Shown: positions 1-6,383 of the stretch, piece by piece
How the letters are laid out: each line of letters begins with the position of its first letter
Position numbering within the stretch: position 1 is the stretch's first letter
Notes under the pieces: model-generated
What the model was told of the DNA's origin: nothing
What the model saw: the letters and a program-made list of their open reading frames with translations, nothing else
The model's database searches: none
DNA from: Planctomycetaceae bacterium
Lineage (GTDB): Bacteria; Planctomycetota; Planctomycetia; Pirellulales; UBA1268
Assembly (NCBI GenBank): GCA_002862165.1
Contig: PKCL01000149.1
Location: 1-7,183 of the forward strand
Length of the DNA: 7,183 nucleotides
Reading direction: 5' to 3'
Program-made: the position numbers and the translations under genes

Positions 1-742
1 CCAATATGTCGATAATGAGCAACCTTGGAAACTAGCGAAACAAGGACCCCAAGAGCAAAACAGACTGCAGGAAGTAGCCACTGTTTCTCTGAACCTGTTT
101 CGTCAGTTAGTCGTTTACCTGACTCCTGTTCTGCCAAAATTAGCAGACAACGTTGCTACACTCGTGGGTGGTCCTATCACCGATTGGAATCAATCGCAGA
201 CGCCGCTTGAAAATCTTCCAGTCAACACCTTTCGCCCGTTAATGAATCGCGTTGAATCTACACACATTGATGCTCTTCTAGCTGCATCTACGAACACACT
301 ATCTACATCACAAGGAGATACAGTGACTGAGACATCTCATAGCACCGGAACAGAACCCGCTGATCTAACGCAAGACTCTGCGGAGCCTCTTGAGTCAGAA
401 CCTCTTGCTGACACCTGTACTATTGATGATTTTTCTAAAGTTGACTTACGGGTTGCACGAATCATTCATGCTGAAGAAATTCCAGAAGCTCGTAAACTCC
501 TTAAACTTACAGTGTCGCTCGGCGGAGATGATCGCCGCACCATTTTCGCAGGTATCAAGAAATTTCATCAGCCTGAAGATCTTTGTGGGCGACTTGTTAT
601 CGTTGTTGCTAATCTTGCCCCACGGCAAATGAAGTTTGGTCTCAGCGAAGGCATGGCAGTTGCGGCCAGCGGAGCGGGGGCCGAGGGTGTCTATCTGCTT
701 TCGCCTGACAGTGGAGCACTGCCCGGCATGCGGATTGGCTAG
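1..742 (+). CDS. metG: Methionyl-tRNA synthetase, C-terminal part (5' end outside window)
   Basis: Only the last 246 codons are present; the reading frame is open from base 2 and ends at TAG. MetG charges tRNA(Met) with methionine in the cytoplasm. The first visible residues (YVDNEQPWKLAKQ, then NLFRQLVVYLTPVLPKLA) match the helical anticodon-binding domain of bacterial MetRS. A Ser/Thr/Glu-rich low-complexity linker follows at about 284-418. The end (about 413-739) is the EMAPII-like tRNA-binding OB-fold: IDDFSKVDLRVARI, VANLAPRQMKFGLSEGM and LLSPDSGALPGMR are close to the C-terminus of long, dimer-type MetRS such as that of E. coli. The catalytic HIGH and KMSKS regions lie outside the window. 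An internal ATG at 164 opens the same frame but falls inside the anticodon-binding domain, so it is not a gene start. Identity is confident; the completeness of the upstream part cannot be judged. Confidence 0.95.
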   Translation, partial: QYVDNEQPWKLAKQGPQEQNRLQEVATVSLNLFRQLVVYLTPVLPKLADNVATLVGGPITDWNQSQTPLENLPVNTFRPLMNRVESTHIDALLAASTNTLSTSQGDTVTETSHSTGTEPADLTQDSAEPLESEPLADTCTIDDFSKVDLRVARIIHAEEIPEARKLLKLTVSLGGDDRRTIFAGIKKFHQPEDLCGRLVIVVANLAPRQMKFGLSEGMAVAASGAGAEGVYLLSPDSGALPGMRIG

Positions 743-939
743 CCATACTACGACAAGACCTTGATTTGCTAAGAAAATAATACCCCCTTATCGCTGGCCT
801 CATTAAACTGTCCACGATTGAGAGACCGTTTTACTGTGGCAGATTAATGAAGAAACACTTTCTCTCTCAGATTTTTAACGGATACTATCAGATGAGACAT
901 TTCACAAACGGCTGTCTCTATATTTGATTGAATTGAGCT
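743..939. other. Intergenic region between metG and the universal stress gene
   Basis: This 197-nt stretch holds no supportable gene. It probably contains the metG terminator and the promoter of the stress-protein gene, but I found no convincing -35/-10 pair and no GC-rich stem followed by a T tract. The only structure seen is an imperfect 7-bp inverted repeat (808-815 with 836-842, one bulged T, 20-nt loop) with no T-run after it. Confidence 0.5.
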
Positions 940-1383
940 ATGAATAAAAAAAACATTCTTTTTCCAACGGACTTTTCAACAGCTAGCGACGCGGCACTTA
1001 TTCACGCTGAAAGTTTTGCCAAACAGTCTTCCGCCACTCTCATAATTCTCCATGTTGAAGAACCGCCTCTGGCCTACGGAGGTGGTGAACTTTATTACGG
1101 GCTTCCTGAGCCAAGCTCAGAGCGAATACTCGAGATGCTCCAAGATGTATGCCCCCATGATCTAGATATTTCTTTCGAACATCGGCTTGTCATGGGTGAT
1201 CCGGCATCGGAAATCGTCCGCGTTGCCAAAGAAGAACATCCAGAGCTCGTTGTCTTGGGAACACATGGCCGCACCGGACTCAGTCGCATATTGATGGGCA
1301 GTGTTGCCGAAGCTGTTGTGCGTCATGCGCCCTGCCCCGTGCTGATCTATCGACTGAATACGGACAAACTCTCACCGAAGTAA
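940..1383 (+). CDS. Universal stress protein (UspA family), single domain, ATP-binding type
   Basis: This is a 147-residue soluble cytoplasmic protein, the usual length for a one-domain Usp. The N-terminus has the first beta strand and the conserved Asp of the fold (ILFPTDFS, Asp11), followed by LIILHVEEPP (about 34-43). Near the C-terminus, VVLGTHGRTGLSRILMGS carries the nucleotide-binding signature G-x2-G-x9-G-S (Gly107, Gly110, Gly120, Ser121), and the last strand is CPVLIY. The intact motif places it with ATP-binding MJ0577-like Usps rather than non-binding UspA proper. Family members usually form dimers and help survival during starvation or other stress; the specific role here is unknown. 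The ATG has only a weak ribosome-binding site (TTGAGC). The gene stands 197 nt after metG and 46 nt before epmA, so co-transcription with epmA is possible. Codons 2-5 contain a run of eight A residues. Confidence 0.93.
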   Translation: MNKKNILFPTDFSTASDAALIHAESFAKQSSATLIILHVEEPPLAYGGGELYYGLPEPSSERILEMLQDVCPHDLDISFEHRLVMGDPASEIVRVAKEEHPELVVLGTHGRTGLSRILMGSVAEAVVRHAPCPVLIYRLNTDKLSPK

Positions 1384-1429
1384 CTCATTTCTTGAAGCAG
1401 ATTTACTTTCCACAGCCTATTCCTTCCCG

Positions 1430-2374
1430 ATGTCTATTCGCCCACTTCTTCACCGCCGAGCAGTTATTCGTTCTTCGCTTCGTCACCAGCTGGAAAGCCG
1501 TGATTTTATTGAAGTCGACACACCTGTTGTTGGGAGTGAATTACTGCCAGAAATTTATATTGACCCTGTGACGCTCACTCACAAAAGCAAGATAAGGTAT
1601 CTACAGACAAGCCCAGAGCCCCAGATGAAGCGATTACTTGCCGAGAATTCTGGGCCTATTTTCCAGTTTGCTCAGTGCTTCCGCAGTGATGAGCGAGGAC
1701 CACTTCATGACACCGAATTTACTATGCTTGAATGGTATGAACCCGGCGCAAGCCTTCGCTCAACTGCTGTCGTCATTGAATCACTCCTGCACGATTCACT
1801 CCAGACTAATGGGCTTGAAAGGCTCTCTTGCAGAGACGCCTTTATTCAACATGCCAATGTTGATCCCATAACAGCCAGCCTGAATACTTTATTGCACGCA
1901 TCTGCTTCGCAAAATTTACGTCTTCCAAGTAGTCTTTCCACCCTTCCCGAAGAACAGCAATGGAGTCTCGTATTTGAATCATTACTTTCCGACGTCGTGT
2001 CTCCACAACTTGGAATTTCTCAACCAACAATGCTCGAAGCCTGGCCTGCAAGTGAATCTGCATTCGCAAAACTGGACCCAGTAAACAACCAACTATCTCT
2101 GCGGTTTGAAGTTTTTGTTGCTGGCGTTGAACTCATGAATGGATGGCAGGAAGAAATTTGTTCCGCTACAATTCGGCACCGTCTTCAAAAAACAAACATT
2201 GTCCGAAAATCATTAGAAAAACCAGCATTACCTCTTCCAGACAGATTGCTCAGTGTGCACGACAACATGCCTCAAGGCGTCGGAGTTGCTCTTGGATTCG
2301 ACCGCCTTGTAATGCTGGCGACCGAATCTGATTCCATTGATACTGCCCGCTACTTTAATTCTGACAACGTCTGA
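1430..2374 (+). CDS. epmA: Elongation factor P--(R)-beta-lysine ligase (EpmA/PoxA/GenX)
   Basis: A 314-residue class II aminoacyl-tRNA synthetase paralogue without the N-terminal anticodon-binding domain of LysRS; E. coli EpmA is about 325 residues. The family activates (R)-beta-lysine with ATP and attaches it to a conserved lysine of EF-P, which relieves ribosome stalling at polyproline. Motif 1 is FIEVDTP (26-32). SPEPQMKRLL (61-70) corresponds to the SPEYHMKRLL segment of E. coli EpmA. Motif 2 spans about 78-103, including CFRSDERG and EFTMLEWY. The substrate-pocket segment RFEVFVAGVELMNGW lies at 225-239, and motif 3 is GVALGFDRLVML (285-296). Ala287 sits where EpmA has Ala and LysRS has Gly; in the enterobacterial enzyme this position restricts use of alpha-lysine, so beta-lysine specificity is expected. 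Neither efp nor epmB is in the window. No earlier ATG exists in frame before the 46-nt gap to the stress gene. A truncated LysRS is the alternative, but the motifs favour EpmA. Confidence 0.93.
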   Translation: MSIRPLLHRRAVIRSSLRHQLESRDFIEVDTPVVGSELLPEIYIDPVTLTHKSKIRYLQTSPEPQMKRLLAENSGPIFQFAQCFRSDERGPLHDTEFTMLEWYEPGASLRSTAVVIESLLHDSLQTNGLERLSCRDAFIQHANVDPITASLNTLLHASASQNLRLPSSLSTLPEEQQWSLVFESLLSDVVSPQLGISQPTMLEAWPASESAFAKLDPVNNQLSLRFEVFVAGVELMNGWQEEICSATIRHRLQKTNIVRKSLEKPALPLPDRLLSVHDNMPQGVGVALGFDRLVMLATESDSIDTARYFNSDNV

Positions 2375-2391
2375 AAACACAAATTTAATTT

Positions 2392-2406
2392 ATCTTCAGA
2401 GAAGAT
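2392..2406. terminator. Possible weak bidirectional terminator between convergent genes
   Basis: A perfect 6-bp inverted repeat, ATCTTC-AGA-GAAGAT, lies 17 nt after the epmA stop and directly next to the stop codon of the minus-strand membrane-protein gene. The flanks are A/T rich on both sides (AATTTAATTT before, TTATT after), but neither side has a clean T tract and the stem is AT rich. The location between convergent genes is the main argument, so this is a weak call. Confidence 0.3.
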
Positions 2407-3147
2407 TTATTCTGAAGGATTCACCCTAATGACTTGCCATCTTTCAACCGCCTGTAACGCAGCGGGGGACTGACCAACCTGTGGCTCATTTTGAGTTTTG
2501 TGATTCAGCCATATCTCAATAACCCGAGGGAGTCCATTTTCTGAGTGTTGCTTGCACTCACTTACATCAACAGTGACACGCAACGACCCTGAAAACTGCT
2601 GATTATCAGCTTCGATACTAGAGAACATGATTTGATTACACGCAGCAAGCGCTCGAATAGCTGGGATTTTCTGTAATGCTTTAATTTCATATTGTTTCCT
2701 ACTGCCTGCCCCATCATGGTGATGTTCATCTTGATTTCGTTCCTTCAGATATGTTTCATCTAGAGGGATGATTCCTGGCGCGCAAAACCCATACACCACA
2801 TCCCAATCACCTGCTTGAATAACACGATGCCAACGTGATATTGTTTCACGGGCTCGACTGCGATCGATCAATGTATTTCCAGAAAATACGGTGATAGATT
2901 GCACACCAAAACCGACCGATAAAGCAAGTCCTATAAGGGCAACACCACGACCGCTTTTTTGTGAACCTTGTACCGATGTATCCCTGATCGCGGCAATCGA
3001 TAAACCAACTGCGAGTAAGGGAACAACCCATAGAATCTGGTTTATCAAAGCCAAGACCGAAGTACATCCGGCAATAAGAGACAGTACTGCGAGCGTACTT
3101 ATTGGCCGGTAGTCATCGGCATCATATTCGACTGTATCAGCAATCAC
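2407..3147 (-). CDS. Small membrane protein, DUF4190-like N-terminus with soluble C-terminal domain
   Basis: A 246-residue protein of unknown function. The start is GTG: a stop codon lies two codons upstream in frame, and the first internal Met is residue 174. AAGGGTG just upstream may serve as the ribosome-binding site. A short acidic N-terminus (EYDADDYRP) leads into three predicted membrane helices at about 16-35, 37-55 and 68-90, separated by a basic, Ser/Gly-containing loop (about 56-68). This pattern resembles DUF4190-type segments that I associate with planctomycete membrane proteins. Residues 95-246 are soluble. The part starting RETISRWHRVIQAGDWDVVYGF looks like the first helices of an NTF2/SnoaL-like fold, but that is only an impression. 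A His-rich patch (EHHH, 141-144) sits in a likely loop. It is the last gene of the minus-strand block, 25 nt after the GspE-like gene, so it is probably co-transcribed with it; a role alongside that protein is inference. Confidence 0.75.
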   Translation of the reverse strand: MIADTVEYDADDYRPISTLAVLSLIAGCTSVLALINQILWVVPLLAVGLSIAAIRDTSVQGSQKSGRGVALIGLALSVGFGVQSITVFSGNTLIDRSRARETISRWHRVIQAGDWDVVYGFCAPGIIPLDETYLKERNQDEHHHDGAGSRKQYEIKALQKIPAIRALAACNQIMFSSIEADNQQFSGSLRVTVDVSECKQHSENGLPRVIEIWLNHKTQNEPQVGQSPAALQAVERWQVIRVNPSE

Positions 3148-3172
3148 AATTCACACCCTTACCCGCTCAAGA

Positions 3173-5089
3173 TCAGACTTTAGGCTTCGATTTACCCGTC
3201 GACGGCTTTTTCTTTTTCGCTGAAAAAACACGCTGCATCTCCTCCAACGATGTAGCTCCACTGAGGACGATTTCCATCCCTTGGTCTCGCATAGAACGAT
3301 AACCGTCTTTGCTGGCTGCTTTTTTTAATGTTGCAGTATCAACTCCCTTTGCTATTCCCTTACGAAGAGTGATTCCCGAAGCCAATTCAAATGCTCCAAT
3401 TCTCGATGCGTATCCCCGGCCACAGCAAAGACGACAGCCACCATATTCAGAAACCATACGGATATGGGGTACATCCTCTATTGATTTCTTATATTTCTCA
3501 AGAAGTGGCAAGGGCGTTTCTTGTTCTTTCGCACACCTTGCACATAACCTGCGCACCAACTTTTGCGAAACAGAACCAACAAGGCATTTCGCGAGATCGT
3601 CTTGCGAAATGCCTAATTCGAGAATCTTTTCTATAGCATCAATGCTGTCTTGAGCCTTCACACTGACAATCACCATTTTGTCTTCCATGGCCCGCTTTAC
3701 GAGTTCGCTTGCGAAGATTGGGTCGCTGAGATTTCGAGTAACAAATCCACTTGGATACGAAAGCATCGCCTTTTCAACAGCTTGATTTGGTGATTCCCCG
3801 GCTTCAGTATCATATTTTTGTACTTTTACATTTTGTATTTCTGAAGAACTTTCATTTTTCTCTTCAATGGAAATGAAATCTCTCATCAGCCGATCACCAG
3901 CTGTCACTGTCATATTAAAAAGCGTTGACTCACCATTAGCCTTCGATGCTGAAACAATAAAAAGACCACGCTTGAGATTCACCAACTGCTGAAGCGACTC
4001 AAGCATTTCTGATGGCATTCCCAAATCTTCTGCGGTCTTAAATTTTTTGAGTGGCTCGCTCAGATCAATACTGAGCTGTTCATGACCTTTAATAACTTTT
4101 GTACTCAAACGACACGTTCTCTTTTTTCCATCGACGGTGACATCAAAACTACCTACCTGGGTACGCCCCCTCTTTTTTGGAGAAAGTCCTGCAAGCCTCA
4201 TTAAAGCAACAAGTGTTTTTTCACCAGTCACTGCATCGAGTGGTGGTGCATCAACCCAGACTTCAGGATCTTTCTTTCCAAGCTTTCGCCCATTTAACAA
4301 ATGTTCTCGGGTTCGTGTCGCCATCTTCATGCCATCGACGTCGTACCGAACGTGAAGCCCTCCTTGCGCTAGATCAAACAAAACAATGGGAGTTCGTGCA
4401 GCGAAAGCCTCAGCAAATATGCGCAGTAAATCAGCAAACTCAGGACTTTCTGCAAGCTTTTCAACAAGAAGCGTGTTCTCCTCAGGTACCTCACGGCAGG
4501 TAGCGATGAGGGTAACTTCCGGTGGTGCCGCTTCTACCTCGCCAGTATCACCCATTGCTCGAGAACGAATAACAATATAAAGCACAAAAGGCAGTAACCA
4601 GATTACGGCTAGCCCCCCGAGGGCACCCCATAAACCTACAGACTCAAGAAACGCGTATTCCGTCCAATTCAGCGCAATAGACACAGCCAGCGCCACTCCA
4701 GCTAGTGCAAAAGGAGCCGTAACAATACGAGTCCATTTTTTACTACCAAGTCCCTGCCGGCGACTGTCTTTTTTTACCCATACACTTGTCACAACAAACA
4801 ATAAACTCAGTACAGCAAGAATAATGCCTGCAGGAATAACTGTTGGAAGGCTGAGTAACGCTTCTGTTTGCTCCTGTGGTTGCTCACCCTCAGCTGCTGC
4901 GTTTTCATTATTCCCGTCACCTTGCGGCTTTTCATTATCCTGCCCAACAGCAGGAACCGTAATACCCAGAATGAGTAACACCGCAAAAGAAAAAGCTAAC
5001 TGACGTCTCGGTATAACGCTATTTTGAAAACGTGTTCTGGCTGAAAAATTCATAGCACCGTTTGATACGTTACTAATATCGTGGCTCAT
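3173..5089 (-). CDS. Membrane-anchored degenerate GspE/PilB-like protein (probable pseudo-ATPase)
   Basis: A 638-residue protein. N-terminus: a basic stretch, then a signal-like or membrane segment (about 30-49, ending PAVGQ), an acidic Gln/Asn/Glu-rich linker (50-78), and three predicted helices at about 80-105, 121-141 and 151-175. The basic loop 106-121 and RSR after the last helix suggest that the rest is cytoplasmic. Residues about 195-620 align by eye with GspE/PilB secretion and pilus-assembly ATPases. Walker A is degenerate: GPTGSGKST is replaced by ASKANGEST (381-389), with Glu387 in place of the catalytic Lys. The Walker B stretch DPD...GEIRD becomes YPSGFVTRNLSD (445-456), losing the catalytic Glu, and the TLHTND box becomes SVKAQD (476-481). 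By contrast, QKLVRRLC, the zinc cysteines 516/519/552/555 and the C-terminal GYASRIGAFEL region are well kept. A Lys-rich tail ends the protein. The ATG overlaps the pilT stop (ATGA), which fixes the start and implies coupled translation. ATP hydrolysis is unlikely; a scaffold or regulatory role is inferred. Confidence 0.85.
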   Translation of the reverse strand: MSHDISNVSNGAMNFSARTRFQNSVIPRRQLAFSFAVLLILGITVPAVGQDNEKPQGDGNNENAAAEGEQPQEQTEALLSLPTVIPAGIILAVLSLLFVVTSVWVKKDSRRQGLGSKKWTRIVTAPFALAGVALAVSIALNWTEYAFLESVGLWGALGGLAVIWLLPFVLYIVIRSRAMGDTGEVEAAPPEVTLIATCREVPEENTLLVEKLAESPEFADLLRIFAEAFAARTPIVLFDLAQGGLHVRYDVDGMKMATRTREHLLNGRKLGKKDPEVWVDAPPLDAVTGEKTLVALMRLAGLSPKKRGRTQVGSFDVTVDGKKRTCRLSTKVIKGHEQLSIDLSEPLKKFKTAEDLGMPSEMLESLQQLVNLKRGLFIVSASKANGESTLFNMTVTAGDRLMRDFISIEEKNESSSEIQNVKVQKYDTEAGESPNQAVEKAMLSYPSGFVTRNLSDPIFASELVKRAMEDKMVIVSVKAQDSIDAIEKILELGISQDDLAKCLVGSVSQKLVRRLCARCAKEQETPLPLLEKYKKSIEDVPHIRMVSEYGGCRLCCGRGYASRIGAFELASGITLRKGIAKGVDTATLKKAASKDGYRSMRDQGMEIVLSGATSLEEMQRVFSAKKKKPSTGKSKPKV

Positions 5090-6255
5090 GAGATTCCCTT
5101 CAGTGCCATCTGCAACGCCTCACGGTTTGGTGCGACATCAAGCGCTGCCTGCCGATCAATAAGACCTTGATCGATAAGACTTTTAAGACTCGTTGTAAAA
5201 TCCTGCATGCCATCTTTGTCAGACTTACGAATATGATCGGCAAGCATATGTTCCTGTTCTTCCAAGATATATTTCCGCACAAGAACATCAAAAAACATTA
5301 ATTCGATTGAGGGCACGCGAGAAACTCCCTCTTTAATCGACTTAAGAAGCTTCTGTGCAACTATTCCCTTCATATTGAAAGCCATAGCGCTTCGGATCGC
5401 TGCGTGTTCTTCCTGAGGAAAAAGGTCAAGAATTCGCGTGATCGTACTCGGAGCATTTGAAGCATGAATAGTGCCATAGACGAGATGTCCCGTCTCAGCA
5501 GCATGAATTGCCGTTTTAAAGGTTTCGGTATCTCGCAATTCTCCAACGAGAATAATGTCTGGATCTTCTCGAACCGCGTGCTTCATGCCAATCTCGAAAT
5601 TTTTGACATCAGTACCAACTTCTCGCTGATTAATAAGACACTTATCTTCTGTGAAAACAAACTCAACAGGATCCTCAAGTGTAAGAATATGCTTTCGGTA
5701 ATTTCTATTGATATAGTTCAACATTGAACCAATCGTCGTACTTTTCCCAGAGCCAGTCACACCTGCGAGCAAGACCATCCCTTGATCGAGCGTACATAGT
5801 CGCTCAATTGATGCTGGGAGAAATAGCTTTTCAAAGTTTGGTATCGTGTTGTTGACTTTTCGGGCCACCATCCCAAGTGATCCTTGCTGATAGAGAAGGT
5901 TCACTCGAAATCGCCACCTTGTATCACCAATAAGTGCTGAATATGCAAAGTCTGCACCCCCTTCATCTTCAAGAATTTTCATCTGGCGATCATCAAGCAT
6001 TGGAAAACAAAGGCTCTTCATCTGCTCGTGACCAATTGGTGGTGCCTTGAGACGCTGAAGTGATCCTTTCACTCGCATAATTGGGGGCTGATCAACTTTG
6101 AGATGAAGGTCCGAGCCGTCGAGTTTGACAAGAGCTTCGAAATATCTATCTATTTCAAGTTTGTCATTTTTTTTTGGAACAACTGCCGCTGGTGCAGATT
6201 CCTCAGAAACAAAAGTAGCCTCTGCCGATTGTGTTTCTGACTTGGCATCAAGCAT
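5086..6255 (-). CDS. pilT: PilT-family type IV pilus retraction ATPase
   Basis: A 389-residue cytoplasmic hexameric ATPase of the PilT/VirB11 superfamily; PilT normally powers pilus retraction and twitching motility. Residues 1-30 are a Ser/Ala/Glu-rich extension, followed by the N-terminal PAS-like domain (SDLHLKVDQPPIMRVKG). All catalytic motifs are intact: Walker A GVTGSGKST (165-173, Lys171), Asp box TLEDPVEF (192-199), Walker B DPDIILVGELRD (231-242, Glu239) and His box GTIHASNA (His264). The tail contains HIRKSDKDGMQDF, matching the C-terminal GMQ region typical of PilT. The frame stays open up to an ATG at 6420 that would overlap hisF by 44 nt. I prefer the ATG at 6255: GAGGGGG lies 8 nt upstream, and the extra 55 residues do not look like family sequence. 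The gene overlaps the downstream GspE-like gene by 4 nt. No pilin, pilB, pilC or pilM-Q genes are visible, so twitching is not shown; PilT-like proteins also occur outside pilus loci. Confidence 0.92.
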   Translation of the reverse strand: MLDAKSETQSAEATFVSEESAPAAVVPKKNDKLEIDRYFEALVKLDGSDLHLKVDQPPIMRVKGSLQRLKAPPIGHEQMKSLCFPMLDDRQMKILEDEGGADFAYSALIGDTRWRFRVNLLYQQGSLGMVARKVNNTIPNFEKLFLPASIERLCTLDQGMVLLAGVTGSGKSTTIGSMLNYINRNYRKHILTLEDPVEFVFTEDKCLINQREVGTDVKNFEIGMKHAVREDPDIILVGELRDTETFKTAIHAAETGHLVYGTIHASNAPSTITRILDLFPQEEHAAIRSAMAFNMKGIVAQKLLKSIKEGVSRVPSIELMFFDVLVRKYILEEQEHMLADHIRKSDKDGMQDFTTSLKSLIDQGLIDRQAALDVAPNREALQMALKGIS

Positions 6256-6263
6256 TATTTGTG

Positions 6264-6270
6264 CCCCCTC
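6264..6270 (-). promoter_or_regulatory. Ribosome-binding site deciding the pilT start
   Basis: Read on the minus strand, GAGGGGG followed by 8 nt (CACAAATA) precedes ATG at 6255. It is the clearest purine-rich site in this block. It supports the 389-residue PilT over the longer form that would start inside hisF. Confidence 0.55.
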
Positions 6271-6354
6271 ACGATAGGTAAAATCTTCCAACTTTGAGAC
6301 GTTCTCTAAGATCACACAATAGACAAATGCGGCCCTTCGGCCAAATAGTGCGCT

Positions 6355-6383
6355 ATTATGACGTGCAGCTAGACTTTTATGAA
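6355..6383 (-). promoter_or_regulatory. Candidate sigma70-type promoter for pilT and downstream genes
   Basis: On the minus strand TTCATA (6378-6383, 4 of 6 consensus) and CATAAT (6355-6360, 5 of 6) are separated by 17 nt, with the -35 box overlapping the hisF stop. Transcription would begin near 6347, leaving a leader of roughly 90 nt that contains the small hairpin GGCCGAAGGGCC (6334-6345). The 121-nt gap after hisF makes an internal promoter reasonable, but matches of this quality also arise by chance. Confidence 0.3.

Noticed and set aside
25..210. Open frame on the plus strand overlapping metG
   Set aside because: It is a shadow frame; the metG frame here encodes recognisable anticodon-binding domain sequence.
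808..842. Inverted repeat CTGTCCAC / GTGGCAG after metG as a terminator
   Set aside because: The stem has a bulge, the loop is 20 nt and no T tract follows; too weak to call.
946..953. Run of eight A residues at the start of the stress-protein gene as a phase-variation site
   Set aside because: It comes from Asn-Lys-Lys-Asn codons in an A-rich start region, which is common in initiation regions; no sign of variation is available.
3929..3931. Glu387 in Walker A as a simple sequencing error (GAG for AAG)
   Set aside because: One base could explain this codon alone, but the neighbouring glycines of Walker A, the Walker B acidic residues and the His box are also lost.
4137..4580. Several plus-strand open frames opposite the GspE-like gene
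   Set aside because: They are antisense shadows of a clear coding frame and show no family resemblance or ribosome-binding sites.
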